Below are positions 29,699 to 38,955 of a stretch of DNA of 64,000 nt, one piece after another; position 1 is the first letter of the stretch; each line of letters opens with the position of its first letter. The DNA lies in assembly GCF_000372865.1 (NCBI RefSeq), contig NZ_KB889965.1, positions 827,902 to 891,901 on the forward strand, given 5' to 3'. The notes below the pieces were generated by a model that saw only the letters and a program-made list of their open reading frames with translations, had not been told where the DNA came from and searched no databases. Made by a program: the position numbers and the translations under genes. The DNA comes from Methylosarcina fibrata AML-C10 (GTDB lineage Bacteria; Pseudomonadota; Gammaproteobacteria; Methylococcales; Methylomonadaceae).

Positions 29699-29745
29699 TT
29701 TATAAATATCAATGAAATGTAAAATATTAGAATATGTCAACAAGA

Positions 29746-29761
29746 TGGCACAATTACTGCT
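29746..29761 (+). promoter_or_regulatory. Sigma54-type promoter before the SulP-Hyf-like cluster
   Basis: TGGCAC (-24) at 29746-29751, five bases, then CTGCT (-12) at 29757-29761. The invariant GG and GC are exactly 10 bases apart, and only the first T of TTGCW is replaced. The predicted transcript start is near 29772, which favours translation from ATG 29792 rather than 29780. An NtrC-type activator is encoded 12 kb downstream. Confidence 0.6.
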
Positions 29762-29791
29762 ACATCGATAATTTAATTCATGAGAATAGGC

Positions 29792-31477
29792 ATGAGTGGA
29801 AATACCCCTTCATTTCTACCCAAAACCGGCCTGGCCGGATTAAAGAACCATTGGCGCGACGATCTGTTGTCGGGCTTTCTGGTGTTTCTTATTGCCTTGC
29901 CGTTGTGTCTCGGCATTTCGATGGCATCGGGTTTTCCTCCCTCCGCCGGCCTGATCACCGCCATTATCGGAGGTATCGTCGTCTCCCGCTTATCGGGATC
30001 TTTCGTCACCATCAACGGCCCGGCCGCCGGATTGATCGTGGTGGTTCTGGGGGCCGTGCAATCGCTGGGAGAAGGCGATGCCATGGCGGGTTACCGATAC
30101 ACGCTGGCGGCGATTGTCGTCGCCAGCGTTCTGCAGATTCTGCTCGGCCTCGGCAAAGCCGGCCGGCTGAGTTCGTTTTTTCCGGCCTCGGTAGTGCACG
30201 GCATGCTGGCGGCGATCGGGATTATCATCATGGCGAAACAGATTCACGTGATGTTGGGGGTGACGCCCGGCACCAGCAATCTGTTCATGACCATTGCCCA
30301 AATCCCGCACAGTCTTCTGAATCCCAATCCGGACATCGCCGTCATCGGCATCGCGAGCATGGGGCTTATGGTCCTCTGGTCGACGGTCAGGAATCCGAAG
30401 CTGAAAATGATACCCGCGCCCATCATCGTCGTGCTGCTGGGGATGGGGCTGGCGCGCTATTTCGACCTGGAACACGAGCACATGTATCTGTTCCTGCCGG
30501 ATGCCCATTTCTTGCCGCATCACGAAGCGACGGTCGGGCCGAAGTTTCTGGTGGCGATCTCGGAAAATTTCTTGTCCAGTTTTTATTTGCCCGATTTTTC
30601 GAAAACGTTGACGCCGGAGTTTCTGGAAGCGGTCGTCAGCATTTGTCTGGTAGGCAGTCTCGAAAGCTTGCTGAGCGCGGTGGCGGTCGACAAACTGGAT
30701 CCGTACCGGCGGCATTCCAACCTGGATCGCGATCTGACCGCGGTCGGAACCGGCAACCTTGTTTGCGGATTGATCGGCGGCTTGCCGATGATCGCCGAGA
30801 TCGTGCGCAGTTCGGCCAACGTCAATAACGGGGCCAAGACGTCCTGGGCCAATTTTTTCCACGGCGCTTTCCTGTTGGTGTTCGTCGTTCTGTTCCCGCG
30901 CCTGATTCACAGCATTCCTCTGGCTTCACTGGCCGCGTTGCTGGTGTTTACCGGTTTCCGTCTGGCTTCCCCGAAGGAGTTCGCGAAAGTGATGGGGGTG
31001 GGCAAGGAACAGTTGTTCATTTTCGTCGCCACCATTATCGGCGTTCTGGCGACGGATCTGTTGATCGGCGTGGCGATAGGGATCCTGGTCAAGTTTGCGA
31101 TCCATATGCTGCGGGGCGTCCGCGTCAACAATCTGTTCAGGATCCACTTCGTCGTCGAGAATCTGGACGAGGATTCCGTCGTCGTCGAAATCGTCGGCGC
31201 CGCGATTTTTTCCAACTTCCTCAAATTGAAGGCCGCCCTCGCCGGACTGGAAAACGGCAAAAAAGTGATTTTTCAGTTGAGCAATGCCTATCTGATCGAT
31301 CATACTGTCATGGAATATCTGCATCATTTCCAGCACGACTACGAATCCCGAGGCGGCAACTGCCGCTTTTTGGGAATGGAATATCACGACACCTATTCGC
31401 GGCATCCTCTGGCGGTCCGCAAGATGAAGCGGAATCATATGAGCCGCAGGAAAAGCGACCATCACGGGTTGGTATGA
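29792..31477 (+). CDS. SulP family anion transporter (bicarbonate/sulfate type)
   Basis: A 561-residue inner-membrane transporter with about 12-14 helices and a C-terminal STAS domain (about 425-520). The SulP core is clear: GFLVFLIALPLCLGISMASG, then the family pattern VTINGPAAGLIVVV. Members carry sulfate, bicarbonate or other anions; those next to complex I-like genes are usually proposed to carry bicarbonate. The short C-terminus is rich in His, Arg and Lys. ATG 29792 is chosen from the predicted transcript start and the AGG before it; ATG 29780 is possible. The Hyf-like genes begin 44 bases after its stop, indicating a common operon. Confidence 0.9.
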   Translation: MSGNTPSFLPKTGLAGLKNHWRDDLLSGFLVFLIALPLCLGISMASGFPPSAGLITAIIGGIVVSRLSGSFVTINGPAAGLIVVVLGAVQSLGEGDAMAGYRYTLAAIVVASVLQILLGLGKAGRLSSFFPASVVHGMLAAIGIIIMAKQIHVMLGVTPGTSNLFMTIAQIPHSLLNPNPDIAVIGIASMGLMVLWSTVRNPKLKMIPAPIIVVLLGMGLARYFDLEHEHMYLFLPDAHFLPHHEATVGPKFLVAISENFLSSFYLPDFSKTLTPEFLEAVVSICLVGSLESLLSAVAVDKLDPYRRHSNLDRDLTAVGTGNLVCGLIGGLPMIAEIVRSSANVNNGAKTSWANFFHGAFLLVFVVLFPRLIHSIPLASLAALLVFTGFRLASPKEFAKVMGVGKEQLFIFVATIIGVLATDLLIGVAIGILVKFAIHMLRGVRVNNLFRIHFVVENLDEDSVVVEIVGAAIFSNFLKLKAALAGLENGKKVIFQLSNAYLIDHTVMEYLHHFQHDYESRGGNCRFLGMEYHDTYSRHPLAVRKMKRNHMSRRKSDHHGLV

Positions 31478-31521
31478 ATGGCGTACGTTGATTTTGCAGT
31501 CGGTATGACCTGGAGTTTATC

Positions 31522-33648
31522 ATGATTCTTGCTCTGGCCTATCTTGCGGTGTTGCTGAGCCTTGCTTCCGGAGCAGCCGCGTTATTGACGAATCAGCAAA
31601 GCCGGCTGTTGGCGCTCAGCCGTTATGGTCACGGCAAATTCCCCAAACTGAAGGGCGCCTGTCGGCTGGGCTGCTTTACCGAAACCGACGAAAGACGATT
31701 TCCTCTTTTGCTCACGCGGTCCGTCTTTGTGCTGTTGGGATTGTCCGGTGTTTTCGCCGTCCTGGCCGGACTCGGCGTTCTGATCGGCCGACAGGTGATC
31801 ATCGATCAGATCGGCTTCGGTTTGCCCTGGCTCCCCTGGCACGTCCGTTTCGACAACTTGTCCGGCTTTTTCTTTTTGATCGTCGGCATCGGCGTAGGCG
31901 CCGTCAGCCTTTATGGACCGGGCTATGTGCGTGCGTACAAGGAGGATGATCACCCGTTTGCCGTGCTGGGATTGTTCACCAGCCTCTTTGTGGCCGGCAT
32001 GCTGCTGGTATTGCTGGCCGACGATGCGTTTTTTTTCATGATCGCCTGGGAACTCATGTCGGTCGCCAGTTATTTTCTGGTGTCCTTCCAGCATGAAAAT
32101 CCGGCCAACCGACGGGCGGCCTTTCTTTATTTGCTGATGGCCGAAGTCGGGGCTCTGGCCATTATTCTCGGATTCGGCGTCATGGCCGGTTTTGCCGGCG
32201 GCTTTACTTTCGATGCGTTACGCAGCGCCCCGTTGTCGACGGCCTGGGCGAGCATTGCTTTTTCTCTGGGCTTGCTCGGTTTCGGCATGAAGGCCGGCCT
32301 GGTTCCGGTGCACGTGTGGCTGCCCGAAGCGCATCCGGTCGCTCCCTCGCACGTCTCGGCGTTGATGAGCGGAGTCATGCTCAAGGTGGCGCTGTACGGC
32401 CTGGTTCGTTTCTGTTTCGATTTGCTCGGGGACGTACTTTGGCAGTGGGGCGTCGTGATGCTGCTGCTGGGCACCGTGTCGGCGCTGGGCGGCATTCTTT
32501 ATGCGATGATGCAGTCCAATCTGAAAAGATTGCTGGCCTACAGTTCGGTCGAAAATATCGGCATGATCGTCATGGTGTTGGGCCTTGCCGTCATTTTTCT
32601 GGCCACCGGTCATCCTCAATTGGCTGCTCTGGGTTTTCTGGCAGCGTTGCTGCATGCGTTCAATCATGCCCTGTTCAAAAATCTGCTGTTTTTGGGCGCG
32701 GGGATACTTCAGCATCAGACGCACGAGTTGAACATCGACCTGATGGGCGGCTTGATCAAGCGCATGCCGAAAACCAGCGTGGCGATGCTGATAGGCTGCA
32801 TGAGCATCTCGTCGCTGCCGCTGTTTAACGGCTTCGTCTCCGAATGGCTCACCTTCCAGACGGCGCTGCAGGTCGACGTGCTCGACAACGGCGTGCTGCG
32901 CAGCCTGATTCCCGTCGCCGCGGCGGCTTTGGCACTGACCGCAGCCCTGGCGGCGGCAACCTTCGTCAACGTGTTCGGCATCGTCTTCTTGGGACAGGCG
33001 CGCTCCAGGCACAGCGAAAAAGCCCGGGAAGTCGAGGACAGAGGCATGCTGGCGGCCTCCGCGCTGCTGGCGGGATTGTGCGTATTGTTCGGTATTTTTC
33101 CGAATGGAGTCATCGGCGTGCTCAACGGCGTAGCCGCCCGGATACTGGGACACACCCTGCCGGAAAACTCCGTCACCGCCTGGCTTTGGCTAGCGCCGGT
33201 ATCGCCCGGAAATGCGTCCTATTCCGCGCCGTGGATATTGGTCGGCGTCCTGGTCGCCGCCGGCATCAGTTTCCGCTATCTTCGGCGAAATCCCGCAACC
33301 GTAATGCGCAGGGCCGATAGCTGGGATTGCGGTTTCGGCGGCCTGACGCCGCGGATGCAGTATACCGGCACCGCGTTCACCATGCCGATCAGACGCATTT
33401 TCGCCAAGGTTTGGCTCGTCGACGAAACGATCGAAAAAAATTATCGGGAAGGAATGAATCAAGAGGTGGAATCGATGACTTATCACTTGCACGTTCAGGA
33501 TCCTAGCTGGCCTCGGCTTTATCAACCGATCGAACGAAGCGTGAACAAAGCGGCAAAACGGGTAGGGCGGATACAAACCGGAAATATCCGGACTTATCTC
33601 GGATATTCGTTAGGGACTTTAATCGTTATGTTATGGGTGATCAGTTGA
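31522..33648 (+). CDS. hyfB: HyfB-like (NuoL/MrpA-type) membrane subunit
   Basis: A 708-residue polytopic protein of the complex I antiporter superfamily. It keeps the helix with the conserved Glu (FFFMIAWELMSVASYFLVSF), the discontinuous-helix region with Lys and Pro (GFGMKAGLVPVHVWLPEAHPVAPSHVSALMSG) and a later Lys in LKRLLAYSSVENIG, the residues used for proton translocation. It is similar in length to HyfB/HycC (about 670 residues). GGAG lies 7 bases before ATG 31522. Its stop overlaps the next start (TGATG), so translation is coupled. It is the first membrane-pump subunit of the complex. Confidence 0.9.
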   Translation: MILALAYLAVLLSLASGAAALLTNQQSRLLALSRYGHGKFPKLKGACRLGCFTETDERRFPLLLTRSVFVLLGLSGVFAVLAGLGVLIGRQVIIDQIGFGLPWLPWHVRFDNLSGFFFLIVGIGVGAVSLYGPGYVRAYKEDDHPFAVLGLFTSLFVAGMLLVLLADDAFFFMIAWELMSVASYFLVSFQHENPANRRAAFLYLLMAEVGALAIILGFGVMAGFAGGFTFDALRSAPLSTAWASIAFSLGLLGFGMKAGLVPVHVWLPEAHPVAPSHVSALMSGVMLKVALYGLVRFCFDLLGDVLWQWGVVMLLLGTVSALGGILYAMMQSNLKRLLAYSSVENIGMIVMVLGLAVIFLATGHPQLAALGFLAALLHAFNHALFKNLLFLGAGILQHQTHELNIDLMGGLIKRMPKTSVAMLIGCMSISSLPLFNGFVSEWLTFQTALQVDVLDNGVLRSLIPVAAAALALTAALAAATFVNVFGIVFLGQARSRHSEKAREVEDRGMLAASALLAGLCVLFGIFPNGVIGVLNGVAARILGHTLPENSVTAWLWLAPVSPGNASYSAPWILVGVLVAAGISFRYLRRNPATVMRRADSWDCGFGGLTPRMQYTGTAFTMPIRRIFAKVWLVDETIEKNYREGMNQEVESMTYHLHVQDPSWPRLYQPIERSVNKAAKRVGRIQTGNIRTYLGYSLGTLIVMLWVIS

Positions 33649-34592
33649 TGACCTGGCTATTGGCAACCCTTCAAACCGCGTTGTTCGTCGCCCTGGCGCC
33701 GCTGCTGGCAGGCTGGATCAAATGGTGCAAGTGCCGCCTGCAGAATCGGCGGGCCCCGTCCCTGTTCCAGCCGTACCGGGATTTGATCAAGCTCACCCAT
33801 AAACAGCCGGTGCTTTCCCACGAGGCTTCATGGCTTTTCAAGATCGCTCCTTACATCGTTTTTTCGGCAACGGTTCTGGCTGCCGGCGTGGTGCCCCTGA
33901 TCGCCGTCGCCTTGCCGACCTCGGCGATTGCCGACGTCATCGTGATGGTCGGTTTCTTTGCCTTCGCCCGCTTTTTTCTGACTCTGGCCGGCCTGGACGT
34001 CGGGACGGCATTCGGCGGCATGGGCTCCTCCAGGGAAATGACGGTCGCCTCCCTCGCGGAACCGGCGATGCTGATGGCCGTTTTCACTCTGACGATGGCG
34101 GCTTCGACGACCAATTTGTCGCTGGCCATCGCTCACGTCTTGAATGAAGGACTGGTGTTGCGGCCGTCGTTCATCTTTGCCCTGTTTGCGCTGTGTTTGG
34201 TGGCCATTGCCGAAACCGGACGGATACCGGTCGACAATCCCGCAACGCATCTGGAACTGACGATGATCCATGAAGCGATGATCCTCGAATACAGCGGCCG
34301 CCATCTGGCATTGATCGAATGGGCCAGCCAGTTGAAACTGATGCTCTACGGCGTGTTGATCGCCAACATCTTTTTTCCCTGGGGCATTGCCGAAACCGTC
34401 AGCATTCGAAATCTGGCTTACGGTTTGGCGGCCATTCTCGGCAAACTGGCCGTTCTTTCGGTTTTTCTGGCCCTGGCCGAGACGCTGGTCGCCAAGATGC
34501 GGCTGTTCCGGGTGCAGGAATATCTCGGCTTCGCCTATCTTTTGGGCCTGCTGGGCTTGTTGAGCCACATCATTTTAGAGGCTTCCCGCTGA
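33648..34592 (+). CDS. hyfC: HyfC-like (NuoH-type) membrane subunit
   Basis: A 314-residue NuoH/HycD/HyfC-type protein linking the soluble Fe-S module to the membrane arm. Typical features are the N-terminal RRAPSLFQPYRDLIKL (NuoH: RGPxxxQPxxD), the acidic loop AETGRIPVDNPATHLELTMIHEAMILEYSG, which matches the family pattern RxPxDxPEAExEL closely, and eight helices. ATG 33648 overlaps the hyfB-like stop as TGATG; an earlier ATG at 33633 would add five residues. The next gene again overlaps by TGATG. Keeping the acidic loop suggests that proton coupling is retained. Confidence 0.9.
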   Translation: MTWLLATLQTALFVALAPLLAGWIKWCKCRLQNRRAPSLFQPYRDLIKLTHKQPVLSHEASWLFKIAPYIVFSATVLAAGVVPLIAVALPTSAIADVIVMVGFFAFARFFLTLAGLDVGTAFGGMGSSREMTVASLAEPAMLMAVFTLTMAASTTNLSLAIAHVLNEGLVLRPSFIFALFALCLVAIAETGRIPVDNPATHLELTMIHEAMILEYSGRHLALIEWASQLKLMLYGVLIANIFFPWGIAETVSIRNLAYGLAAILGKLAVLSVFLALAETLVAKMRLFRVQEYLGFAYLLGLLGLLSHIILEASR

Positions 34593-35269
34593 TGACGATT
34601 ACCGAACTGGATTTTTATACTCAGGCCATTTTATCGCTGGCCGCGCTGGTCGGCCTGAGCTCTTTTTTGATGCTGGGGCAGGGCCGTTTATTGCGGCTGA
34701 TTCTGGTGTTTGCCCTGCAGGGGCTGTTGCTGTCGTTGACCACGGTCCTGGCCGCTTATACTCAACATAGCCAGCATTTGTATGTTTCCGCCTTGTTGAC
34801 TCTGCTGCTCAAGGTCGTCGTCATTCCCGGCATGCTGAGACGGCAGGTGCGGCAGATGAACCTGCACCGGGATCTGGAAGCGTTGAGCAACAATACGGCG
34901 GTCATGCTCGGCGGCGCCAGTCTCATGGTATTCAGTTATTACATCCTGTATCCCATCGTCCAGACTTCGTCGGCGATCATGCTCAACGCGCTTGCGGTAA
35001 GCCTCACTGTGGTCTTGCTGGGCATGCTACTGATGATTTCCCACCGGCAGGCGTTCGCACACGTGGTGGGCTTCATGTCCATCGAAAACGGCCTGTTTTT
35101 TGCCGCGATCGTGGCGACCAACGGCATGCCGATGGTCGTCGAGCTGGGCATTGCCTTCGACGTGCTGGTCGCCGCCGTTCTGTTCGGCATCTTTTTCTTC
35201 CATATCCGCACCAGTATCGATTCGCTGGACGTCGACCGCCTGAACCGCTTGAGCGAGGTGGACAAATGA
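34592..35269 (+). CDS. hyfE: HyfE-like (NuoK-containing) membrane subunit
   Basis: A 225-residue membrane protein with seven or so helices, near the length of E. coli HyfE (216). The C-terminal part contains the NuoK-like pattern with Glu in FMSIENGLFFAAI. ATG 34592 shares its A with the stop of the previous gene; the frame is open upstream but that part overlaps the HyfC-like gene. Its stop overlaps the next ATG by four bases (ATGA). Confidence 0.88.
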   Translation: MTITELDFYTQAILSLAALVGLSSFLMLGQGRLLRLILVFALQGLLLSLTTVLAAYTQHSQHLYVSALLTLLLKVVVIPGMLRRQVRQMNLHRDLEALSNNTAVMLGGASLMVFSYYILYPIVQTSSAIMLNALAVSLTVVLLGMLLMISHRQAFAHVVGFMSIENGLFFAAIVATNGMPMVVELGIAFDVLVAAVLFGIFFFHIRTSIDSLDVDRLNRLSEVDK

Positions 35270-36750
35270 TCGCCGCCTATCTTGTGCTGTTGATCCCGTT
35301 GGCCGGCATTTTTTATTTTGCCGTGATCGGGCATCGCCCCGACGTCGGCAGGCAGAACGTCTGGCTCAACGGTGCGTGTTTGCTGGTCACGCTCTGGCTG
35401 GCTGCGAACGTGCTTGACCAGGGCACGATCATTTCGTCCGGCAAGGGATTTCTGGTCGACTCCTTCAATGTGTACCTGATCGTCCTGACCGCATTCGTGG
35501 GTTTCACCACGTCGATATTCTCCGCGCCCTATATGGCGCACGAGCAGGCCGTCGGCAAGTTGAGCGATCGCCGCCTGAAGCTGTACTATTCGATGTACCA
35601 GGGCTTCATGCTGGCGATGTATCTGGTGTTGACCACCAACAACATCGGCGTGATGTGGGTGGCCATGGAGGGAGCGACGCTGGCGACGGTACTGCTGGTC
35701 AGTCTGTACCGTACGCCCGAATCGATCGAAGCGGCGTGGAAATATTTCATTCTTTGCGGCGTCGGCATTGCCCAGGCCCTGTTCGGCACGATTCTTTTGT
35801 ATTACGCCGCGACTCACGGCATCGAAGCGCTCGGCCAGTCCGAAGGGATCGAGAATGCGCTGCTGTGGTCGGTGCTCTACCAGAATGCCGAGCAATTCAA
35901 TCCGGACGTGCTGGAAATCGCGTTTGTATTTTTACTGATCGGCTACGGCACCAAAATCGGCCTGGTGCCCTTGCACAACTGGCTGCCCGATGCCCATTCC
36001 GAAGGCCCGACGCCGATGTCCGCGATTCTGTCGGGTCTGCTGCTGAACGATGCGTTGTATGCCGTAGTGCGCAATAAAATGCTGGTGGACGGCTCGACTC
36101 ATTCCCATACCGCCGGTTATCTGATGATGGGCTTCGGGTTGGTTTCGTTTCTGGTGGCGGCGTTGTTTTTGCATCGGCAAAAGGACGTCAAGCGGCTGTT
36201 CAGCTATTCCTCAATCGAGCACATGGGCATGATGACGTTTGCGTTCGGCATCGGCGGGCCTCTGGCGACGTTCGCCGCGTTGCTGCACATGACGGTCCAC
36301 TCGTTGACCAAGTCGGCCATCTTCGTCACGGTAGGGCACGCCGCGCAACTGGCCGGCACTCAGAGCATCGACAAAATCCGGGGACTGATCAAAACTCAGC
36401 CGGAGATCGGTTGGGGTTTATTGATCGGGACGGTGGCGATCGCCGGCTTTCCTCCGTTCGGGGTGTTTACCAGCGAATTTCTGGTGCTGCTGGCGGCAAT
36501 GGACGATTATCCCTGGCTGACGCCGCTGCTCCTTCTGGGCATCGGCATCGCCTTTGCCGGTTTGTTCCGGCATATCCAGCCGATGGTCTACGGCGACAGG
36601 CCCGAATCCCAAAGCCCGGTTCAAGCCAATCTGTGGCCGGTGATGATTCATCTGGGGCTGGTCTTGTGGCTGGGCTTGGCGATTCCGGGATTTTTGGCCG
36701 ACTGGTTTTCACAGGCGACCGTTTTGATCGCCGGGAGCGCTCCGTTATGA
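35266..36750 (+). CDS. hyfF: HyfF-like (NuoN/NuoM-type) membrane subunit
   Basis: A 494-residue antiporter-like subunit with about 13-14 helices. It keeps the Glu helix (IGVMWVAMEGATLATVLLVS), the pattern GTKIGLVPLHNWLPDAHSEGPTPMSAILSG and the Lys of VKRLFSYSSIEHMG. With the HyfB-like subunit the complex thus has two antiporter-type pumps; a HyfD homologue is absent. It overlaps both neighbours by four bases (ATGA), so the six genes hyfB to hyfG appear as one translationally coupled block. Confidence 0.9.
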   Translation: MIAAYLVLLIPLAGIFYFAVIGHRPDVGRQNVWLNGACLLVTLWLAANVLDQGTIISSGKGFLVDSFNVYLIVLTAFVGFTTSIFSAPYMAHEQAVGKLSDRRLKLYYSMYQGFMLAMYLVLTTNNIGVMWVAMEGATLATVLLVSLYRTPESIEAAWKYFILCGVGIAQALFGTILLYYAATHGIEALGQSEGIENALLWSVLYQNAEQFNPDVLEIAFVFLLIGYGTKIGLVPLHNWLPDAHSEGPTPMSAILSGLLLNDALYAVVRNKMLVDGSTHSHTAGYLMMGFGLVSFLVAALFLHRQKDVKRLFSYSSIEHMGMMTFAFGIGGPLATFAALLHMTVHSLTKSAIFVTVGHAAQLAGTQSIDKIRGLIKTQPEIGWGLLIGTVAIAGFPPFGVFTSEFLVLLAAMDDYPWLTPLLLLGIGIAFAGLFRHIQPMVYGDRPESQSPVQANLWPVMIHLGLVLWLGLAIPGFLADWFSQATVLIAGSAPL

Positions 36751-38375
36751 AAAACGCTCACAGCAGCGGTTGGGACGCCGAACTTTTATCCAGCCTGGCC
36801 GAGTCCGGGATAGTCGTTGAACAGGCCCCCCATCCTTACGCGCTTTTATGGCGGCTTCACCGCAGGGACTGGCGGCGCTTTGCCGAATTGGCGGCATCGA
36901 TGAATTGCCGATGGGTTTCCGGCTGGGCGGAGCAGGTCCGCCTTCGTGAAACGTCTAAGGGCGAAGAAGAGGCCATGGGCGACGTTTTTGAGGTCAGCGC
37001 CTGTTTCGAGCATGAAGGCGTTTATCTGCTGATTCGTACCACCGTCGAGGACAAGGGGCCGCAATTGCCTTCGCAGGCCGCCGTTTATCCGGCGGCCGGC
37101 CGCAGCGAGCGTCATACCCAGGATATGTTCGGCGTCCATTTTACCGATCACCCCGATAACCGCCCCTGGACCCGGCACAAAGCCTGGCCGAAGCACCGTC
37201 ATCCGCTGCGCAAGGACTTTCCGGCGCAGGGCGAACCTCCGGAAGTGACTCCGCCGGATCTCGATTATCCGTTCGTCAAGGCCCATGGCGCCGGCGTCTA
37301 TGAAATTCCGGTGGGACCGGTGCACGCCGGCATCATTGAGCCGGGGCATTTCCGTTTTCAGGCGGTGGGCGAATTGATACTGAATCTGGAAGAGCGTTTG
37401 GGCTACGTACACAAAGGCATCGAAAAAATCGCCGAAGGACGAACGCCCGAGTCTTTGGCCCGTCTGGCCGGACGCGTTTCCGGCGATACCACCGTGGGCC
37501 ATAGTTGGGCGGCCTGCATGGCCATGGAGCAGGCGGCAGGGATCCGGATTCCGCCTCGCGCAGCATTGATTCGCGGCATTCTGGCCGAACGCGAACGGGT
37601 CGCAAACCATCTGGGCGACGTCGGCGCCATCTGCAACGACGTGGCGTTTGTTTTTGCACAAATGCAGTTGACCCGTTTGCGCGAATTGTGGCTGCGCACG
37701 CATGCGGCGGTTTTCGGTCACCGTCTGCTCATGGATAAAATCATTCCCGGAGGCGTCGCCGTCGATCTTTCCGATGACGGCGCCGAGGCCATGATCAGCG
37801 AAATAGCCCGGTTGCGCAGCGACTTCGCCGAAATCGTCGAGGCGCTGGATTTGAATACTTCACTGGAAGACAGGCTGTACACAGCGGGCTATCTGTCTCC
37901 GGAAATAGCCGCGTCGTACGGCACCGTGGGTTATGTCGGCCGCGCCAGCGGGCAGAATTTCGACGTCAGGCGCGATGCCTCGTACTCGCCTTACGATCAG
38001 GCCAAATTCAAGGTCCCGGTGGAAAGCCAGGGCGACATTGCTTCGAGAGTATGGATCCGGATCAAGGAAATCAACGCCTCCTTGAAACTGATCGAGCAAT
38101 TTGCCGGTCATTTGAAAAATGCGGCCGGCCTGGTCGCCGACTGGCGGATTCCGCCTCCCGGCAGCGAAGGACTGGGCGTCGTGGAAGGCTGGCGCGGAGA
38201 AATCGTCGCCCACATCCGCTTCGAGGCCGATAACCGAATCGCCCGGTACTATCCGCGCGATCCCAGCCTTCTGAACTGGCCGGCGCTGGAAAAACTGGTG
38301 TTGAACAATATCGTTCCGGATTTTCCGGTCTGCAACAAATCCGTGAACGGTTCCTATTCGGGCAATGATTTGTAG
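36747..38375 (+). CDS. hyfG: HyfG-like (NuoC-NuoD fused) large subunit without Ni-Fe ligands
   Basis: A 542-residue fusion of a NuoC-like N-terminus (about 1-160, with ERHTQDMFGVHFTDHPD) and a NuoD/[NiFe] hydrogenase large-subunit-like domain. Real group 4 hydrogenases carry RxCGxC and a C-terminal DPCxxC to hold Ni-Fe. Here the first site reads RVSGDTTVGHS (residues 243-253) with both Cys missing, and the C-terminus reads PDFPVCNKSVNGSYSG with only one Cys and no DPCxxC. No maturation protease tail follows. The subunit is therefore not a hydrogenase; it resembles the energy-converting hydrogenase-related (Ehr) proteins. A quinone-site or unknown redox role is possible. It overlaps the upstream gene by ATGA. 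Confidence 0.88.
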   Translation: MKNAHSSGWDAELLSSLAESGIVVEQAPHPYALLWRLHRRDWRRFAELAASMNCRWVSGWAEQVRLRETSKGEEEAMGDVFEVSACFEHEGVYLLIRTTVEDKGPQLPSQAAVYPAAGRSERHTQDMFGVHFTDHPDNRPWTRHKAWPKHRHPLRKDFPAQGEPPEVTPPDLDYPFVKAHGAGVYEIPVGPVHAGIIEPGHFRFQAVGELILNLEERLGYVHKGIEKIAEGRTPESLARLAGRVSGDTTVGHSWAACMAMEQAAGIRIPPRAALIRGILAERERVANHLGDVGAICNDVAFVFAQMQLTRLRELWLRTHAAVFGHRLLMDKIIPGGVAVDLSDDGAEAMISEIARLRSDFAEIVEALDLNTSLEDRLYTAGYLSPEIAASYGTVGYVGRASGQNFDVRRDASYSPYDQAKFKVPVESQGDIASRVWIRIKEINASLKLIEQFAGHLKNAAGLVADWRIPPPGSEGLGVVEGWRGEIVAHIRFEADNRIARYYPRDPSLLNWPALEKLVLNNIVPDFPVCNKSVNGSYSGNDL

Positions 38376-38384
38376 GACAAACCG

Positions 38385-38906
38385 ATGTTGAGACTATTCA
38401 AGAAAATCCTCGCGACCGGCATGATCACGGAAAGGATCCGTCCTCCGACGGGCGATGAGCTGGAGCAACTGGGGATTGAGATCAAAAAGCAGATCGACAG
38501 CAAATTTTCCGGCAGCATCGCCATACGTCAAGTCGATGCCGGCTCCTGCAACGGCTGTGAGCTGGAGATTCATGCGCTGAACAATCCTTTCTACGACGTC
38601 GAACGGTTCGGCATTCATTTCGTGGCCTCTCCGCGCCATGCCGATGTCTTATTGGTGACGGGGCCGGTATCGCGGCACATGCAGACGGCGCTGTTACGCA
38701 CCTATGAAGCGACGCCGAACCCGAAATGGGTCGTCGCAGCGGGCGATTGCGCTGCCTGCGGCGGAGAATTTGGTGTATCTTATGCCAGTTGCGGAGCTGT
38801 CGCGAACGTGATTCCGGTGGACGTTGTCATTCCCGGTTGTCCGCCCACGCCGTTGGCTTTGATCAAGGGTTTGCTGGGTTTGATGAGCGGCTCCAAGACT
38901 CGGTGA
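38385..38906 (+). CDS. hyfI: HyfI-like (NuoB-type) Fe-S small subunit
   Basis: A 173-residue NuoB/hydrogenase small-subunit-like protein, shorter than E. coli HyfI (about 250). It keeps the N2-type 4Fe-4S ligands: SCNGCE (Cys55, Cys58), GDCAACGG (Cys122 or Cys125) and PGCPPTP (Cys152). So the proximal cluster is retained while the large subunit has lost its Ni-Fe site. GGA precedes ATG 38385, nine bases after the HyfG-like stop. No HyfA or HyfH ferredoxin-type subunit is encoded nearby, so the electron donor is unclear. Confidence 0.9.
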   Translation: MLRLFKKILATGMITERIRPPTGDELEQLGIEIKKQIDSKFSGSIAIRQVDAGSCNGCELEIHALNNPFYDVERFGIHFVASPRHADVLLVTGPVSRHMQTALLRTYEATPNPKWVVAAGDCAACGGEFGVSYASCGAVANVIPVDVVIPGCPPTPLALIKGLLGLMSGSKTR

Positions 38907-38955
38907 AAGCCGCATCGATGGCTTTGAATTCAATTGGAAACAGATCGAGGATGCC

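Noticed and set aside
36747-38906. Annotation as a [NiFe] hydrogenase (formate hydrogenlyase or hydrogenase 4)
   Set aside because: The large subunit lacks both Ni-Fe cysteine pairs, and no maturation genes or ferredoxin subunit are present, so hydrogen turnover is not supported.
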